From JBBRYB01 sp038238115 (lineage in GTDB: Bacteria; Actinomycetota; Actinomycetes; Propionibacteriales; Nocardioidaceae): a stretch of DNA of 43,537 bases. The notes below the pieces were generated by a model. The model saw nothing but the letters and a program-made list of their open reading frames with translations. It was not told the origin of the DNA and ran no database searches. Both the position numbers and the translations under genes were made by a program. The stretch spans positions 1 to 43,537 of the forward strand of contig JBBRYB010000029.1 of the NCBI GenBank assembly GCA_038238115.1, written 5' to 3'. Positions within the stretch are counted from its first letter, which is position 1; every line of letters starts with the position of its first letter. Positions 1 to 7,505 of this stretch are shown here, piece by piece.

Positions 1-95
1 AAGGGTGAGTGGGCAGGCGATAGCTTCCGGCGGAGCCGGGACAGTTTGCTGGCGACGGTGTCGAACGGCGGCAACCGCGACCCCCCCCCCCCCCC

Positions 96-328
96 GCGAA
101 CGTCTCCTCGAACCAGCCGGACTCGACGACCGCGAGGTGCTTCATCATCCCGCCCAGCGTCATGTCGGAGGGCGCCAACGGCTGCGCTAGCTGCTGCTGG
201 GTCAGGCCGGCGCACTTCCACCGGATCGTGCCGCGGTGGTAGTCGAGGAAGGCGCGCAGCGTGGTGGCCTCGTCGGCGGCCAGCGGCGGGCGGACGCGGT
301 CGTCCGCGGAGAAGCTCGTGGGAGTCAT
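96..328 (-). pseudogene. DinB/DUF664-like protein, N-terminal fragment
   Basis: Reading the minus strand from the ATG at 328 gives MTPTSFSADDRVRPPLAADE, then a stretch with DYHRGTIRWKCAGL and LGGMMKHLAVVESGWFEETF. This matches the start of actinobacterial DinB/DUF664 proteins, four-helix-bundle metal-binding enzymes of the mycothiol-transferase type. After about 75 codons the frame enters a run of 15 C on the plus strand (81-95), and beyond it no family sequence can be read in any frame, so about half the protein is missing. The histidine in MMKHLAVVE is probably the first metal ligand of the family. Either the gene is truly broken here or the homopolymer is an assembly artefact near the edge of the sequence. 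Confidence 0.6.
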
Positions 329-500
329 GCCCACGACGCTAGTCGCGAGCCCCGACCCCGCGCACCCGGCTGTACCGCAGGCAAGCAGCTTCGAGGTCGT
401 GGCGAACGCACGCGAGGCTAGGTGGGGCTGAGCTTCACCTCAGACGCCCCGACCCAGAGCAAGTGTTGTAGCCCAACCTCGACGCTGAACCGGACGTAAG

Positions 501-690
501 GGCAGTGTTGCATTGAGCGATCCCGCGAACGTATCGCCGCAAATCTTGCGCTCAGCGGTGGTGAGCCTCGCCGAGGGGTCCCCTTGTAGCGACTTCGACG
601 GGCCAACGACCCCTTCGAGACTCGTCTCGGGGCCAGCTGCGGGAAGATTTGCTGTGCCGAGCTCCCGCGTTGGCGCAGTGCAACAGTGCC
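501..690. repeat. MITE-like element, copy A (190 bp)
   Basis: A 190-bp unit bounded by imperfect inverted repeats. The left end begins GGCAGTGTTGCATTGAGCGA and the right end, read inward on the other strand, begins GGCACTGTTGCACTGCGCCA. A second conserved block, GCAAATCTT, lies about 40 bp inside each end (near 538 and 645). It has no coding capacity. In inverted orientation it aligns over its whole length with the unit at 3851-4042. The outer bases resemble the ends of the IS6-family copies in this window, so it is probably mobilised by that transposase. I see no target-site duplication. Confidence 0.7.
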
Positions 691-789
691 CTCGGGACAC
701 CTCTCAAGTCAAAGCCGGGTTCGTTCGAGCGACGCTACCGGAGTGGGTTTCGTCAGGTCACGCAGCACCCATCATCTGTGGAGACGGGC

Positions 790-2595
790 CTAAGGCGTCA
801 CCGGCCAGACGAATGTGCCCCAGTTGGCGTAGTAGGTGCGCGCCCTGAGGCCGATGAATTCGGTCGCCGACCATATTGCGCCGCCTGGACCAGCCACCGA
901 GGCGGTGTAGTCGCCCCATCGGCAGACGCCGTTACCACCGAAAGCCTGGTAGCAGGTAAATCCGTCCTCGGGCCGGAAGCCGCGCTTGGCACTCTGGATG
1001 CGGCCGACTGTCCCCGCGGCCGTGATGCGCTGGTAGGCACTCGAGGGATAGAAGTCGGGTCCCGACAAACTCATGGCGATGACTCCCTTGCCCTGGGTGT
1101 TGACGCCGATGGAAGGGAAGGCGACATTTGCATGTGCGGCCGCGACGTACCCTTGGCCATGCATTTGCGAGGTAAGTGTTCCACCTGCCACTGACGGAGT
1201 GATAATGAACCAGCCGATGCCGGTTCGTGGTCCAGGCGCAATGATCGTGTTAACGCCAGTGTAGAGACGACCTGCCGCGTATACGACCTGGTTGACGCGT
1301 TCGTCGTCGCTGCTGAGCCTGGGAAGCGGTTCTGCGACCGCCCCCGAATCGCCGAGCGGACGGAAACCTGCCCGTTGCGTCATCGGCACGGGCTGCCCAT
1401 ACACCTCGGTTTTCTGGACGGCGCTTTGCAACCTGGGGACGCCTCCGGTTTGGAGTCGCGAAGTATGCGTCAGCGACCATACCGTGACGTGATCCACCTG
1501 GCCTGGCCGTAGACGCCCGTCGGGTAGCAGCGTGTCGCGGCCGGAGACGAGATATTCTGTTCCCCCGGCCGCGGTGGCGTATTGGCCGCCAGGTGAAGTG
1601 GCCGGCTGAAGCGTGCCAGATTTTGTGGTGACGTTGCTGTAGTGAATCACCCGGCCCGCGGTGCCTGACTCAAGGGCTCGCTTGTTCATCGCATACAATT
1701 GCGCGCCATTGAAATGGGCCCCGAAGTCGGGTAGCAGCTCGTACTCGGCGGTGCTCACGTAGAAACCGTTCTGATCGGCGCCAATCAAGGGCTGGTCGCC
1801 AAAACAGGGGCAGTTTGCATGGTTGAGGTCAACTCCATTGATCCGGTACAGGTAGTAGGCTCCGAGCGGATCGCTGGTCTGGCTGACCGCAAGAGCAGTG
1901 TATGCATGGGCCCTGAGCGCTCCGGTGTTGGGGTCTCGGCCATAAACCAGAACGCTGTGGAACCAGTGGTGGGTACCTGGGTCGTAGTAGCACTTGGGGT
2001 CGGTGACAAACGGACCGTACTTGCCGGTCGTCCGGTCATATAATGGCGGTAAACCGTAGAAGGAAGAGAGGGTGATGGGCGCGGTGTAGACATGGCTATG
2101 GGTGTCGTACACCTGAAGCGCGTCATTTACCGACTCCACTACGTAGTTGGTTCCAGCACTCCGGCCAACGCACAATCCCTGATCCGAGGGTTCAAAACTG
2201 AACTGGTTGCCCCCGCCGGCGAGGCGCTGGTCGGCATGATCCAGACCCGCAAACCCGCGGCGCGCCGGGTTTAGCACTACGGAACTGGATGGAGGCGATG
2301 GGGGCGGCAGTGTGCCCGCAGGCTGTAGCCCCGCCGCGCCCTTCGCCAGGTCATGATTAGGAGGCAGCTCAGGACCGAGATGCCCCCGAGCAGGAGCAGG
2401 CATATGGGCTAGTGCAGCCAAGTTCACCGAGCCGGTCCGCACAAGGGTCTGCTGCGTGACCGTTGGCTGACGGACCACCGGATGAGGCACCTTGGGATCC
2501 GAGGCTGCACCAGAGGCGCCGACACCGGAGAGCACCGAACCTGTGAGCGCGAGCGCGGCAACATACGGCAAATACCAGAAGCGAATTCGAGGCAT
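790..2595 (-). CDS. secreted protein of unknown function, probable beta-propeller
   Basis: A 601-aa protein. I chose the ATG at 2595 because a purine-rich ribosome site (AAGGAATGGGAAG) lies just upstream and a signal peptide follows directly: MPRIRFW, a hydrophobic run ending LSGVGASGAASD, and a likely cleavage after an A-x-A site near residue 30. After a proline-rich linker, the body (from about residue 115) has regularly spaced Tyr/Trp/Gly-rich strands, with QFSFEPSDQGLCVG and NPNTGALRAHAYTALAVSQ-like segments and several cysteines (DPKCYYD, NCPCFGDQ, FTCYQAF, GVCRWGD). This suggests an extracellular all-beta repeat fold. I do not recognise a catalytic motif. It is followed upstream by another small secreted protein on the same strand, so both may act at the cell surface or outside the cell. 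Confidence 0.8.
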   Translation of the reverse strand: MPRIRFWYLPYVAALALTGSVLSGVGASGAASDPKVPHPVVRQPTVTQQTLVRTGSVNLAALAHMPAPARGHLGPELPPNHDLAKGAAGLQPAGTLPPPSPPSSSVVLNPARRGFAGLDHADQRLAGGGNQFSFEPSDQGLCVGRSAGTNYVVESVNDALQVYDTHSHVYTAPITLSSFYGLPPLYDRTTGKYGPFVTDPKCYYDPGTHHWFHSVLVYGRDPNTGALRAHAYTALAVSQTSDPLGAYYLYRINGVDLNHANCPCFGDQPLIGADQNGFYVSTAEYELLPDFGAHFNGAQLYAMNKRALESGTAGRVIHYSNVTTKSGTLQPATSPGGQYATAAGGTEYLVSGRDTLLPDGRLRPGQVDHVTVWSLTHTSRLQTGGVPRLQSAVQKTEVYGQPVPMTQRAGFRPLGDSGAVAEPLPRLSSDDERVNQVVYAAGRLYTGVNTIIAPGPRTGIGWFIITPSVAGGTLTSQMHGQGYVAAAHANVAFPSIGVNTQGKGVIAMSLSGPDFYPSSAYQRITAAGTVGRIQSAKRGFRPEDGFTCYQAFGGNGVCRWGDYTASVAGPGGAIWSATEFIGLRARTYYANWGTFVWPVTP

Positions 2596-2827
2596 CTTCC
2601 CATTCCTTCTCAAGTTCGTTGTGTCGCTCTTTTGACTTTGGCGTAGTGGTGGCGGCCTGGGTCTCAACGTGGACGGCAGGGGAGAGTGGGTGGGGATCCG
2701 CTCTCCCCTCGTCGTTAGATGGCGGTTCCGGTAGTGACCGGTGCCGGGCCGGCGAGCGTTGCGCCGGGGCGGGAGAAGCTGCCGACGGCTGGGTTGTCAC
2801 GACGCCGCCTGGCCTCGGCTCGAACCG

Positions 2828-3253
2828 CTACCGGCCGGTCAGCAGGCCAACCACCTCGACCTGCTCATCTGGTCGGGTGAGTATGCAGGTGACCAAGTTG
2901 GGGTTTGACTGGTTTGCGACCAGTCCGGGAGTCGCGTAGTGGCCCAGCACCGCCAGGATTACGTAAACCTGGTTGGTTTCGCCGCTGGTTGTGGTCAGTA
3001 GACGGGCAGTGGAGAAGCCGGGGAGACCGGCGGCGGCGTCCGGCGGGGAGACGGTGGGTGCCGCTTGGGTTGGCAGTGAGCGGACTTCGCTGTAGTACGT
3101 TCCCGCCGAGCCGCAGTCGAACTGGAAGCGGGGCACGTACGGCGACGCGTTCGCCGAGGACACGACGCCGGTGGTAATCGCCGCCGAAGCCGCTAGAACG
3201 ACGACGCTGGCGATCGGCCGATGACTGATCCTTCTCATCATGTGTTTGCTCAT
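2828..3253 (-). CDS. small secreted protein, unknown function
   Basis: A 141-aa protein. The ATG at 3253 is preceded by an excellent ribosome site (GAGGAGGAG, about 8 bases away), which fixes the start. The N-terminus is a classical signal peptide: MSKHMMRRISHRPIAS, then a hydrophobic core VVVLAASAAITTGVV and a cleavage site near SSANASPY. The mature part, about 105 residues, has two cysteines (QFDCGSAG and NLVTCILTR) that could form one disulphide. No family is recognised. It lies 232 bases upstream of the larger secreted gene on the same strand, so shared regulation is possible. Confidence 0.75.
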   Translation of the reverse strand: MSKHMMRRISHRPIASVVVLAASAAITTGVVSSANASPYVPRFQFDCGSAGTYYSEVRSLPTQAAPTVSPPDAAAGLPGFSTARLLTTTSGETNQVYVILAVLGHYATPGLVANQSNPNLVTCILTRPDEQVEVVGLLTGR

Positions 3254-3645
3254 CTGTTGCTCTCCTCCTCGTGTGTTTGAGCGGTGAAAACGGGTCCTAA
3301 TCTCGGGTACGAGCCGGGGCACGCCTCGGGCAGCCACGCGGTCGGCAACCCCCGAAGGAGGCGCGCGACGCTGTACGCACGAACTCCTCCGACGGCGCCT
3401 GGAAGAGGCAGCGGAGGGTTTCGTCCGAGGGGCGACGGTCGATCCCGTGTAGCTGATCGCCTTGCCCCGACGCTCGATTGCTGGCGCAGCTGGGAGACGC
3501 CAGAGGCCGAACCCTTTTAGTGCCTCGATCCGCAGTCCCGGCCCATACTGCTCGACCAGGCACTCACGCCGCGTCTCGGATTCTGCTCGACTTCCCATGC
3601 GCTCGACGCTAGGACGCTTCTAGCGCTAGGGAATCGGGTGGTTCC
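3254..3645. other. intergenic region without a recognised gene
   Basis: About 390 bases between the small secreted gene and the LuxR fragment. It must carry the promoter of the small secreted gene. Open frames here have Arg/Ser-rich, compositionally biased translations and look like chance. Near the left fragment border lie an inverted repeat CGCTAG/CTAGCG (3607-3625) and TAGGGAA/TTCCCTA. Confidence 0.4.
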
Positions 3646-3648
3646 CTA
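3627..3648 (-). terminator. hairpin at the end of the LuxR fragment
   Basis: TAGGGAA (3627-3633) pairs perfectly with TTCCCTA (3642-3648) over an 8-base loop and overlaps the stop codon of the LuxR fragment. There is no clear T-tract after it on the minus strand, so it is only a weak terminator candidate. Confidence 0.25.
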
Positions 3649-3850
3649 CGTTCTTGGCCGGATGTCGCCCCGCTCGGCTGCGATACGTGCCCCGAGCTGG
3701 GCCCGCGAGCGGATCCCGAACTTGCGGTAGACGCGCGCGAGATTCGCTTCGACAGTCTTCGGGGTCATAAACGCCGCGGCCGCGACCTCGCGGTTCGTCA
3801 TGCCACCGGCCGCGAGCTCGGCGACGCGCAGCTCCGTCGCAGTCAACTCG
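3646..3850 (-). pseudogene. LuxR-family regulator, C-terminal HTH fragment
   Basis: The remaining C-terminal sequence reads LTATELRVAELAAGGMTNRE, then VAAAAFMTPKTVEANLARVY and RKFGIRSRAQLGARIAAERG, a complete LuxR/GerE helix-turn-helix of about 65 residues. It is typical of the C-terminus of large ATPase-containing (MalT/LAL-type) regulators. The reading frame runs straight into the end of the mobile element at 3851 (giving the element-derived residues SWLNATVP), so the sensor and ATPase part was removed by insertion or deletion. No start codon of its own is convincing. It is an inactive remnant and shows the element landed in a pre-existing gene. Confidence 0.75.
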
Positions 3851-4042
3851 GGCACTGTTGCATTGAGCCAACTCGGGAGGCTGGCACAGCAAATCTTCCT
3901 GTCGGCTGTCTCGCGACGTGTCCCGAGGGCGCCGTCAGGCCGTCGCAGTCGGCACAAAGGGACACCCTGCGGGAGGTTAGGTGCCGGCGGGCCGCAAGAT
4001 TTGCGGCGGGACGCTCGCGGGATCGCTCAATGCAACAGTGCC
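3851..4042. repeat. MITE-like element, copy B (192 bp)
   Basis: A 192-bp unit bounded by GGCACTGTTGCATTGAGCCA at the left and, read inward from the right, GGCACTGTTGCATTGAGCGA. The inner block GCAAATCTT occurs about 40 bp inside both ends (near 3889 and 3995). It aligns throughout with copy A in reverse orientation. Central matches include GTCCC-TTTGT-CGACT-CGACGG and GAAGATTTGCTGTGCC. Its right end sits where the left terminal repeat of the adjoining IS6 copy should be, so element and IS are physically merged. Confidence 0.7.
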
Positions 4043-4800
4043 GACTGGTCCCATGACGTCGCCTTCAGCCTCCGTGTTCGCTGGTTTCCGGTTCCCTCGC
4101 GAGGTCATCTCGCTCGCGGTGCGCTGGTATCTGCGGTACGGCTTGTCCTACCGTGACGTACAGGAGCTGCTCGCGGAGCGTGGTGTGGTGGTTGACCACG
4201 TCACCGTCTATCGGTGGGTTCAGCGCTTCACGCCGGAGTTCGTCGAGGCCGCTCGGACGTGCCGTCATGTGCCGGGTGATCGATGGTTCGTCGACGAGAC
4301 CTATGTCAAGGTCAACGGCCGGTGGACGTACCTGTACCGGGCGGTCGACCAGTTCGGGCAGGTGATCGACGTATGGCTCTCCGCCCGGCGTGATTTGAGC
4401 GCCGCCCGGACGTTCTTCACCCGGGCGCTGGACACTGGGGTGGCGCCGGTTGAGGTGACCACGGACCGGGCACCGGCCTACCCGCGCATCCTCGACGAGC
4501 TCATCCCAGGTGTCCTGCACGACACCGAGCAGTACGCCAACAACAGGGTCGAAGCAGACCATGGTCGGCTCAAGGCCCGGCTGCGACCGATGCGTGGCAT
4601 CAAGACGTTCCGATCAGCTCGCGTCCTTGCCGCCGGCCATGCCTTCGTCCAGAACATCCGACGCGGCCACTACGAGATCGCCACCGACGGACCGGCCCAG
4701 CTCCGGCTACGGGAGGCGTTCGATGAGCTGGCGCTCGCCATCTGACTCCCCGCGGACGATCGTTCAACAATGCCGCCCGATCGGCCAACGCAACAGAGCC
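4043..4800 (+). mobile_element. IS6-family element, copy 1 (left end replaced)
   Basis: The right terminal repeat ends at 4800. Read inward it begins GGCTCTGTTGCGTTGGCCGA, as in the complete copy at 5774-6566. The normal left terminal repeat, expected about 45 bases before the transposase ATG, is absent. The MITE-like element ends at 4042 and IS sequence resumes with GACTGGTCCC before the ATG. The two nearest inward-facing terminal repeats are therefore at 3851 and 4800, so the 950-bp composite may now be the mobile unit. No direct repeat flanks either choice. Confidence 0.65.
4053..4745 (+). CDS. IS6-family transposase
   Basis: A 230-aa DDE transposase, the same length as the copy at 5819-6511 and closely similar. 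The ATG at 4053 is chosen because all copies start MTS/MIS followed by SxSVFAGFRFPREVIS. Order: an N-terminal helix-turn-helix (about residues 15-60, LSYRDVQELLAERGVVVDHV), then catalytic Asp in DRWFVDETYVKV (about residue 81), Asp in VTTDRAPAYPRI (about 138), and Glu in NNRVEADHGRLK (about 167). It acts by replicative (cointegrate) transposition on the short terminal repeats. The protein appears intact, although its element has lost its own left end. Confidence 0.92.
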   Translation: MTSPSASVFAGFRFPREVISLAVRWYLRYGLSYRDVQELLAERGVVVDHVTVYRWVQRFTPEFVEAARTCRHVPGDRWFVDETYVKVNGRWTYLYRAVDQFGQVIDVWLSARRDLSAARTFFTRALDTGVAPVEVTTDRAPAYPRILDELIPGVLHDTEQYANNRVEADHGRLKARLRPMRGIKTFRSARVLAAGHAFVQNIRRGHYEIATDGPAQLRLREAFDELALAI

Positions 4801-4802
4801 GC

Positions 4803-5078
4803 GTGAAGCGCCGCCAACGCAACGACCTGGCCGTGTGTATCCCGGCTGAGCTGCTCGACCCCGACGCCGCGGTCTGGCACGACCGGGCGGCCTATCTCGC
4901 ATACATGGCCGCGGCTGGGTGGACGTTGCCGCCGCAGGAACGGCTCGGCGTGGTCGCCAGCTCGTGGCATCACCGGGTGGCCGCGGTTGAGGAGTGGGCG
5001 GTGGACAGCGGAGCCGCCGCGGACGAAAGCGGCCGGGCGGCGGACTGGCACAAGCTCGAGGCGCTGGGTCTCGTCTAG
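4803..5078 (+). CDS. conserved-looking hypothetical protein, probably 5'-truncated
   Basis: An open frame of 91 codons from a GTG at 4803, only two bases after the IS right end at 4800. Codon use is typical of real genes, and the translation is balanced: LLDPDAAVWHDRAAYLAYMA, then AAGWTLPPQERLGVVASSWH and HRVAAVEEWAVDSG. There is no ribosome site of its own, because the upstream sequence is IS terminal repeat. The natural start was probably cut off and any expression would depend on the IS. No family or function is recognised. Confidence 0.5.
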   Translation: MKRRQRNDLAVCIPAELLDPDAAVWHDRAAYLAYMAAAGWTLPPQERLGVVASSWHHRVAAVEEWAVDSGAAADESGRAADWHKLEALGLV

Positions 5079-5108
5079 CCTGACCAACACCCGCGAAGGT
5101 GAGGGGTC

Positions 5109-5300
5109 GTGATCTCCCGTCGACGGGTCGCCGATGCCGTCGCGGCCGTCCTCGCCGATCGGCCCGGACTCGCCGTGCAGATGGGCGACCACGGCGGCGG
5201 CAGGCGTGAGCTACCGGGCACGCCCGCCTCCTGGGGCGACGTCCCTGTCCGGACGCAAGCGGTGACCGGCTGCGGGCGTTTGGGCTTGGTCAGAGTGTGA
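5109..5300 (+). CDS. small hypothetical protein
   Basis: GTG start at 5109 preceded by a good ribosome site (AAGGTGAGGGG). It begins MISRRRVADAVAAVLADRPG and LAVQMGDHGGGRRELPG, then becomes compositionally ordinary until the stop at 5300, which overlaps the end of the convergent SnoaL-like gene. Spacing suggests it was co-transcribed with the preceding open frame. It may be the 5' part of a longer gene truncated by deletion. No function is assigned. Confidence 0.4.
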   Translation: MISRRRVADAVAAVLADRPGLAVQMGDHGGGRRELPGTPASWGDVPVRTQAVTGCGRLGLVRV

Positions 5301-5703
5301 GTTCTTGCTTGACGACCTCGTCGTTGGGGGCACCAACTGACGCGTGCAAGTGGCGGAGCATAAGACGGTCCCCATCGCGGACGGCGACCAAGGTCAGGCG
5401 TAACCGAACTGTCGTACCGTCCGCGAGATGTACGGTCGGTCGGTCCACTGCCCAAACGACGTCGCCCTTTGTGACCACGCTGGGTTCCCCGCCTCTGACC
5501 CCGACGCCTGCGGAATGCAACTCATCCAGTTGACGTCCCCAGACGCGCCGGACTTCGTCTGCGCCTTGCCACCATTCAGCTTCATCCGTCCCGAGGAACA
5601 GAATGTCGGGCGCTAACGAGTCCCCGAACGCGGAGCCGTCCCCCGATTCGAACGATCCATAGAACGTGTTGAGCAGAGCATGCATGTCATCGGTTGCGGT
5701 CAT
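5290..5703 (-). CDS. SnoaL/DUF4440-like NTF2-fold protein
   Basis: A 137-aa protein starting MTATDDMHALLNTFYGSFES. It shows the NTF2-like cone-fold pattern of SnoaL/DUF4440 proteins: an N-terminal helix, then APDILFLGTDEAEWWQGADE, VRRVWGRQLDEL, and strands GDVVWAVDRPTVHL and RLRLTLVAVRDGDRLMLRHL. Members include polyketide cyclases, steroid isomerases and many stress-related proteins of unknown substrate. The WWQG and RHLH residues line the expected pocket, but the substrate cannot be told from sequence. The complete IS6 copy begins 70 bases upstream of the start and probably displaced its original promoter region. Confidence 0.75.
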   Translation of the reverse strand: MTATDDMHALLNTFYGSFESGDGSAFGDSLAPDILFLGTDEAEWWQGADEVRRVWGRQLDELHSAGVGVRGGEPSVVTKGDVVWAVDRPTVHLADGTTVRLRLTLVAVRDGDRLMLRHLHASVGAPNDEVVKQELTL

Positions 5704-5773
5704 GCGGGTCAACGTACACCTGGCGACGGACCTGCAGTCAGCGCCCGACGGAGCTCGACGCTGCCCTCTCGGC

Positions 5774-6566
5774 GGCACTGTTGCGTTGACCGATCGGGTC
5801 GGGCGCGACACTGAGCCGATGATCTCGTCTTCGACCTCCGTGTTCGCTGGTTTCCGTTTCCCTCGGGAAGTCATCTCGGTGGCCGTGCGGTGGTACCTGC
5901 GGTACGGCTTGTCCTACCGTGACATCGAGGAGCTGCTCGCTGAGCGTGGCGTCACGGTCGATCACGTCACCATCTACCGGTGGGTCCAACGGTTCACACC
6001 CGAGTTCCTCGAGGCTGCGCGTCCTCGACGTCACGTGCCTGGTGACCGCTGGTTCGTCGACGAGACCTACGTCAAGGCCAACGGACGGTGGACTTACCTG
6101 TATCGCGCGATCGATCAGTACGGGCAGGTCATCGACGTGTGGCTGTCCGTCAGACGCGATCTGGCCGCCGCTCGGGCGTTCTTCACCCAGGCCTTGGCAA
6201 CTGGGTCCGTGCCGGTCGAGGTGACCACCGACCGGGCGCCGGCCTACCCGCGAGTCCTCGACGAGCTCGTCCCGACCGCCCTGCATGACACCGAGCAATA
6301 CGCCAACAACAGAGTCGAAGCAGACCACGGCCGGCTCAAAGCCAGGCTCCGACCGATGCGCGGCCTCAAGTCCTTCCGATCGGCACGCATCCTCACCACC
6401 GGTCATGCGTTCATGCAGAACCTCAGACGCGGCCACTACGAGATCACCATCGACGCGCCAATCAACCATCGAGCCCGAGTGGCCTTCGACGAACTGACGC
6501 TCGCCATCTGAGCCCGGGCGGGCGGCCGTTCAACCACGCCTCCCGATCGGACAACGCAACAGAGCC
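5774..6566 (+). mobile_element. IS6-family element, copy 2 (complete, 793 bp)
   Basis: The left terminal repeat starts GGCACTGTTGCGTTGACCGA at 5774. The right, read inward from 6566, starts GGCTCTGTTGCGTTGTCCGA. The element encodes one intact transposase. This is the only copy here with both normal ends. The flanking octamers (CTCTCGGC and CTCGCCGG) do not match, so there is no 8-bp target duplication. That fits IS6 cointegrate or deletion history rather than a single fresh insertion. Confidence 0.88.
5819..6511 (+). CDS. IS6-family transposase (intact)
   Basis: A 230-aa transposase starting MISSSTSVFAGFRFPREVIS, 45 bases inside the left terminal repeat. The helix-turn-helix is followed by the DDE core with Asp81 (DRWFVDETYVKA), Asp138 (VTTDRAPAYPRV) and Glu167 (NNRVEADHGRLK). 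The conserved C-terminal segment LRPMRGLKSFRSARILTTGH is present and the protein ends in the family-typical LTLAI. All motifs are present, so this copy could supply transposase in trans to the other copies and to the MITE-like elements with related ends. Confidence 0.93.
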   Translation: MISSSTSVFAGFRFPREVISVAVRWYLRYGLSYRDIEELLAERGVTVDHVTIYRWVQRFTPEFLEAARPRRHVPGDRWFVDETYVKANGRWTYLYRAIDQYGQVIDVWLSVRRDLAAARAFFTQALATGSVPVEVTTDRAPAYPRVLDELVPTALHDTEQYANNRVEADHGRLKARLRPMRGLKSFRSARILTTGHAFMQNLRRGHYEITIDAPINHRARVAFDELTLAI

Positions 6567-6790
6567 CTCGCCGGTGCCCTTCGGAATCACGACGACCCGC
6601 TCGACCCACGCCGCCACCCGCACACCCCCCCTCTGCGGCAGAGCGCGTTCAATCAGCGCTCGTTGAGATGTCGCCTCCTTGGGCCCGGCCTTAGTCATCA
6701 GTGCACCGCTCAACTCACGCTGTAGGTTGAGCTCATGACCGAGTATCGGGCGACCGAGACGGCCGTCCGCTATTTTTCTGAGGAGTCGAG
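6567..6790. other. IS-flanking region with gene debris
   Basis: Between the IS right end and a small gene. A minus-strand frame from 6713 (MSGALMTKAGPKEATSQRAL and on to VERVVVIPKGTGEG) runs into the IS end at 6566 and may be a truncated gene; the family is unknown. A plus-strand start at 6735 (MTEYRATETAVRYF) gives only 37 codons and slightly resembles a MerR-type N-terminus. Confidence 0.25.
6708..6732. promoter_or_regulatory. inverted repeat between divergent frames
   Basis: GCTCAAC (6708-6714) is repeated inverted as GTTGAGC (6726-6732) with an 11-base spacer, directly before the plus-strand ATG at 6735. The layout resembles an operator of a dimeric regulator, for example a MerR-type site, but no intact regulator gene lies nearby. 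Confidence 0.3.
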
Positions 6791-6964
6791 ATGGCTGAGA
6801 CCGTGCATCCCATCACCCACGACATCGCACGCAAGGTGTCCTACCTAGCGAACCGGGCCTACCCAAACGAGACCGCGTCGCAGCGCCGACACCACGCCGC
6901 GTCCGCCCTCTGCATGGACTACAAGACATACCTGGCTATCTGGAAGAACGCACCGAGTAAGTGA
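6791..6964 (+). CDS. small basic hypothetical protein, 57 aa
   Basis: ATG at 6791 has a good ribosome site (GAGGAG, 6 bases upstream). The product starts MAETVHPITHDIARKVSYLA and continues to MDYKTYLAIWKNAPSK. It is helical and basic, without membrane or signal segments. The strong ribosome site and natural composition support a real gene. It has no recognisable family. It ends 33 bases before an IS remnant, so it may be the N-terminal part of a longer ancestral gene. Confidence 0.5.
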   Translation: MAETVHPITHDIARKVSYLANRAYPNETASQRRHHAASALCMDYKTYLAIWKNAPSK

Positions 6965-6997
6965 CGAGTGCGCCTGCCCATTCGGGGTTCGGCCTAC

Positions 6998-7119
6998 GGC
7001 TCTGTAGCGTTGGTCGATCGGGCGGCACGGCTGAACGTTCGCCCGCCGGGAGTCAGATGGCGAGCGGGCGGGCGATCGTAGAGCCGCCATGCCACCCGAG
7101 CGCCCAACGCAACAGAGCC
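6998..7119. mobile_element. IS6-family remnant made of two right ends
   Basis: 122 bp bounded by GGCTCTGTAGCGTTGGTCGA at the left and, read inward from 7119, GGCTCTGTTGCGTTGGGCGC. Both halves match the right ends of the IS6 copies. The left half runs from the terminal repeat through TGAACGTTCGCCCGCCGGGA to the last four transposase codons (minus strand, ending LAI-stop), then joins a second, inverted right end. It lacks any transposase body. Confidence 0.7.
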
Positions 7120-7158
7120 CTCCGCCCTGACGTCCGTGGACGACTCGGCTGGGCTGGT

Positions 7159-7416
7159 TCACGCAGGTCGCGGCCAGGCCTCGCGGTTGATCACGGTCTC
7201 CTCCTGCACGGAGTCGCTGTCCCCCTTCGGGCCCATCGCCCAGTAGTTGTGCTCGCCGACGACCAGGTAGTGGTTGTGGTGTACGGCGTTCGCTGGCGGA
7301 GGCGGCCAGGGATGAACTGTGCCCTCGTCGAGGATGTACTGGCAGAACGCCTCGAACGTCGACGCCGTCTCCGGGCGCCAGTCCTTGACGGTGTACTCGT
7401 GCGGCCAGCCCGGCAT
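7159..7416 (-). pseudogene. conserved hypothetical protein, 5'-truncated
   Basis: The frame reads MPGWPHEYTVKDWRPETAST, then FEAFCQYILDEGTVHPWPPP, NHYLVVGEHNYWAMGPKG and ETVINREAWPRP. Upstream in the same frame are FIAEARWQFAKT and then an in-frame stop, without a start codon. Those residues also look like family sequence, so the gene has probably lost its N-terminus. The aromatic-rich pattern resembles small cytosolic proteins found near DNA-metabolism genes in actinomycetes, but I assign no function. Confidence 0.5.
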
Positions 7417-7505
7417 CGTCTTGGCGAACTGCCACCGAGCCTCCGCGATGAAGGGTCATAGCGGCCGACACATCGAAGATCACAGCGGTAGCTGTAGCGT
7501 CGGCT

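Noticed and set aside
3297..3598. Frames upstream of the small secreted gene as an N-terminal extension or separate gene
   Set aside because: The strong ribosome site at 3253 and signal peptide fix the start; the upstream residues are Arg/Ser/Pro-rich.
5774..6566. Target-site duplication of the intact IS6 copy
   Set aside because: The flanking octamers CTCTCGGC and CTCGCCGG differ.
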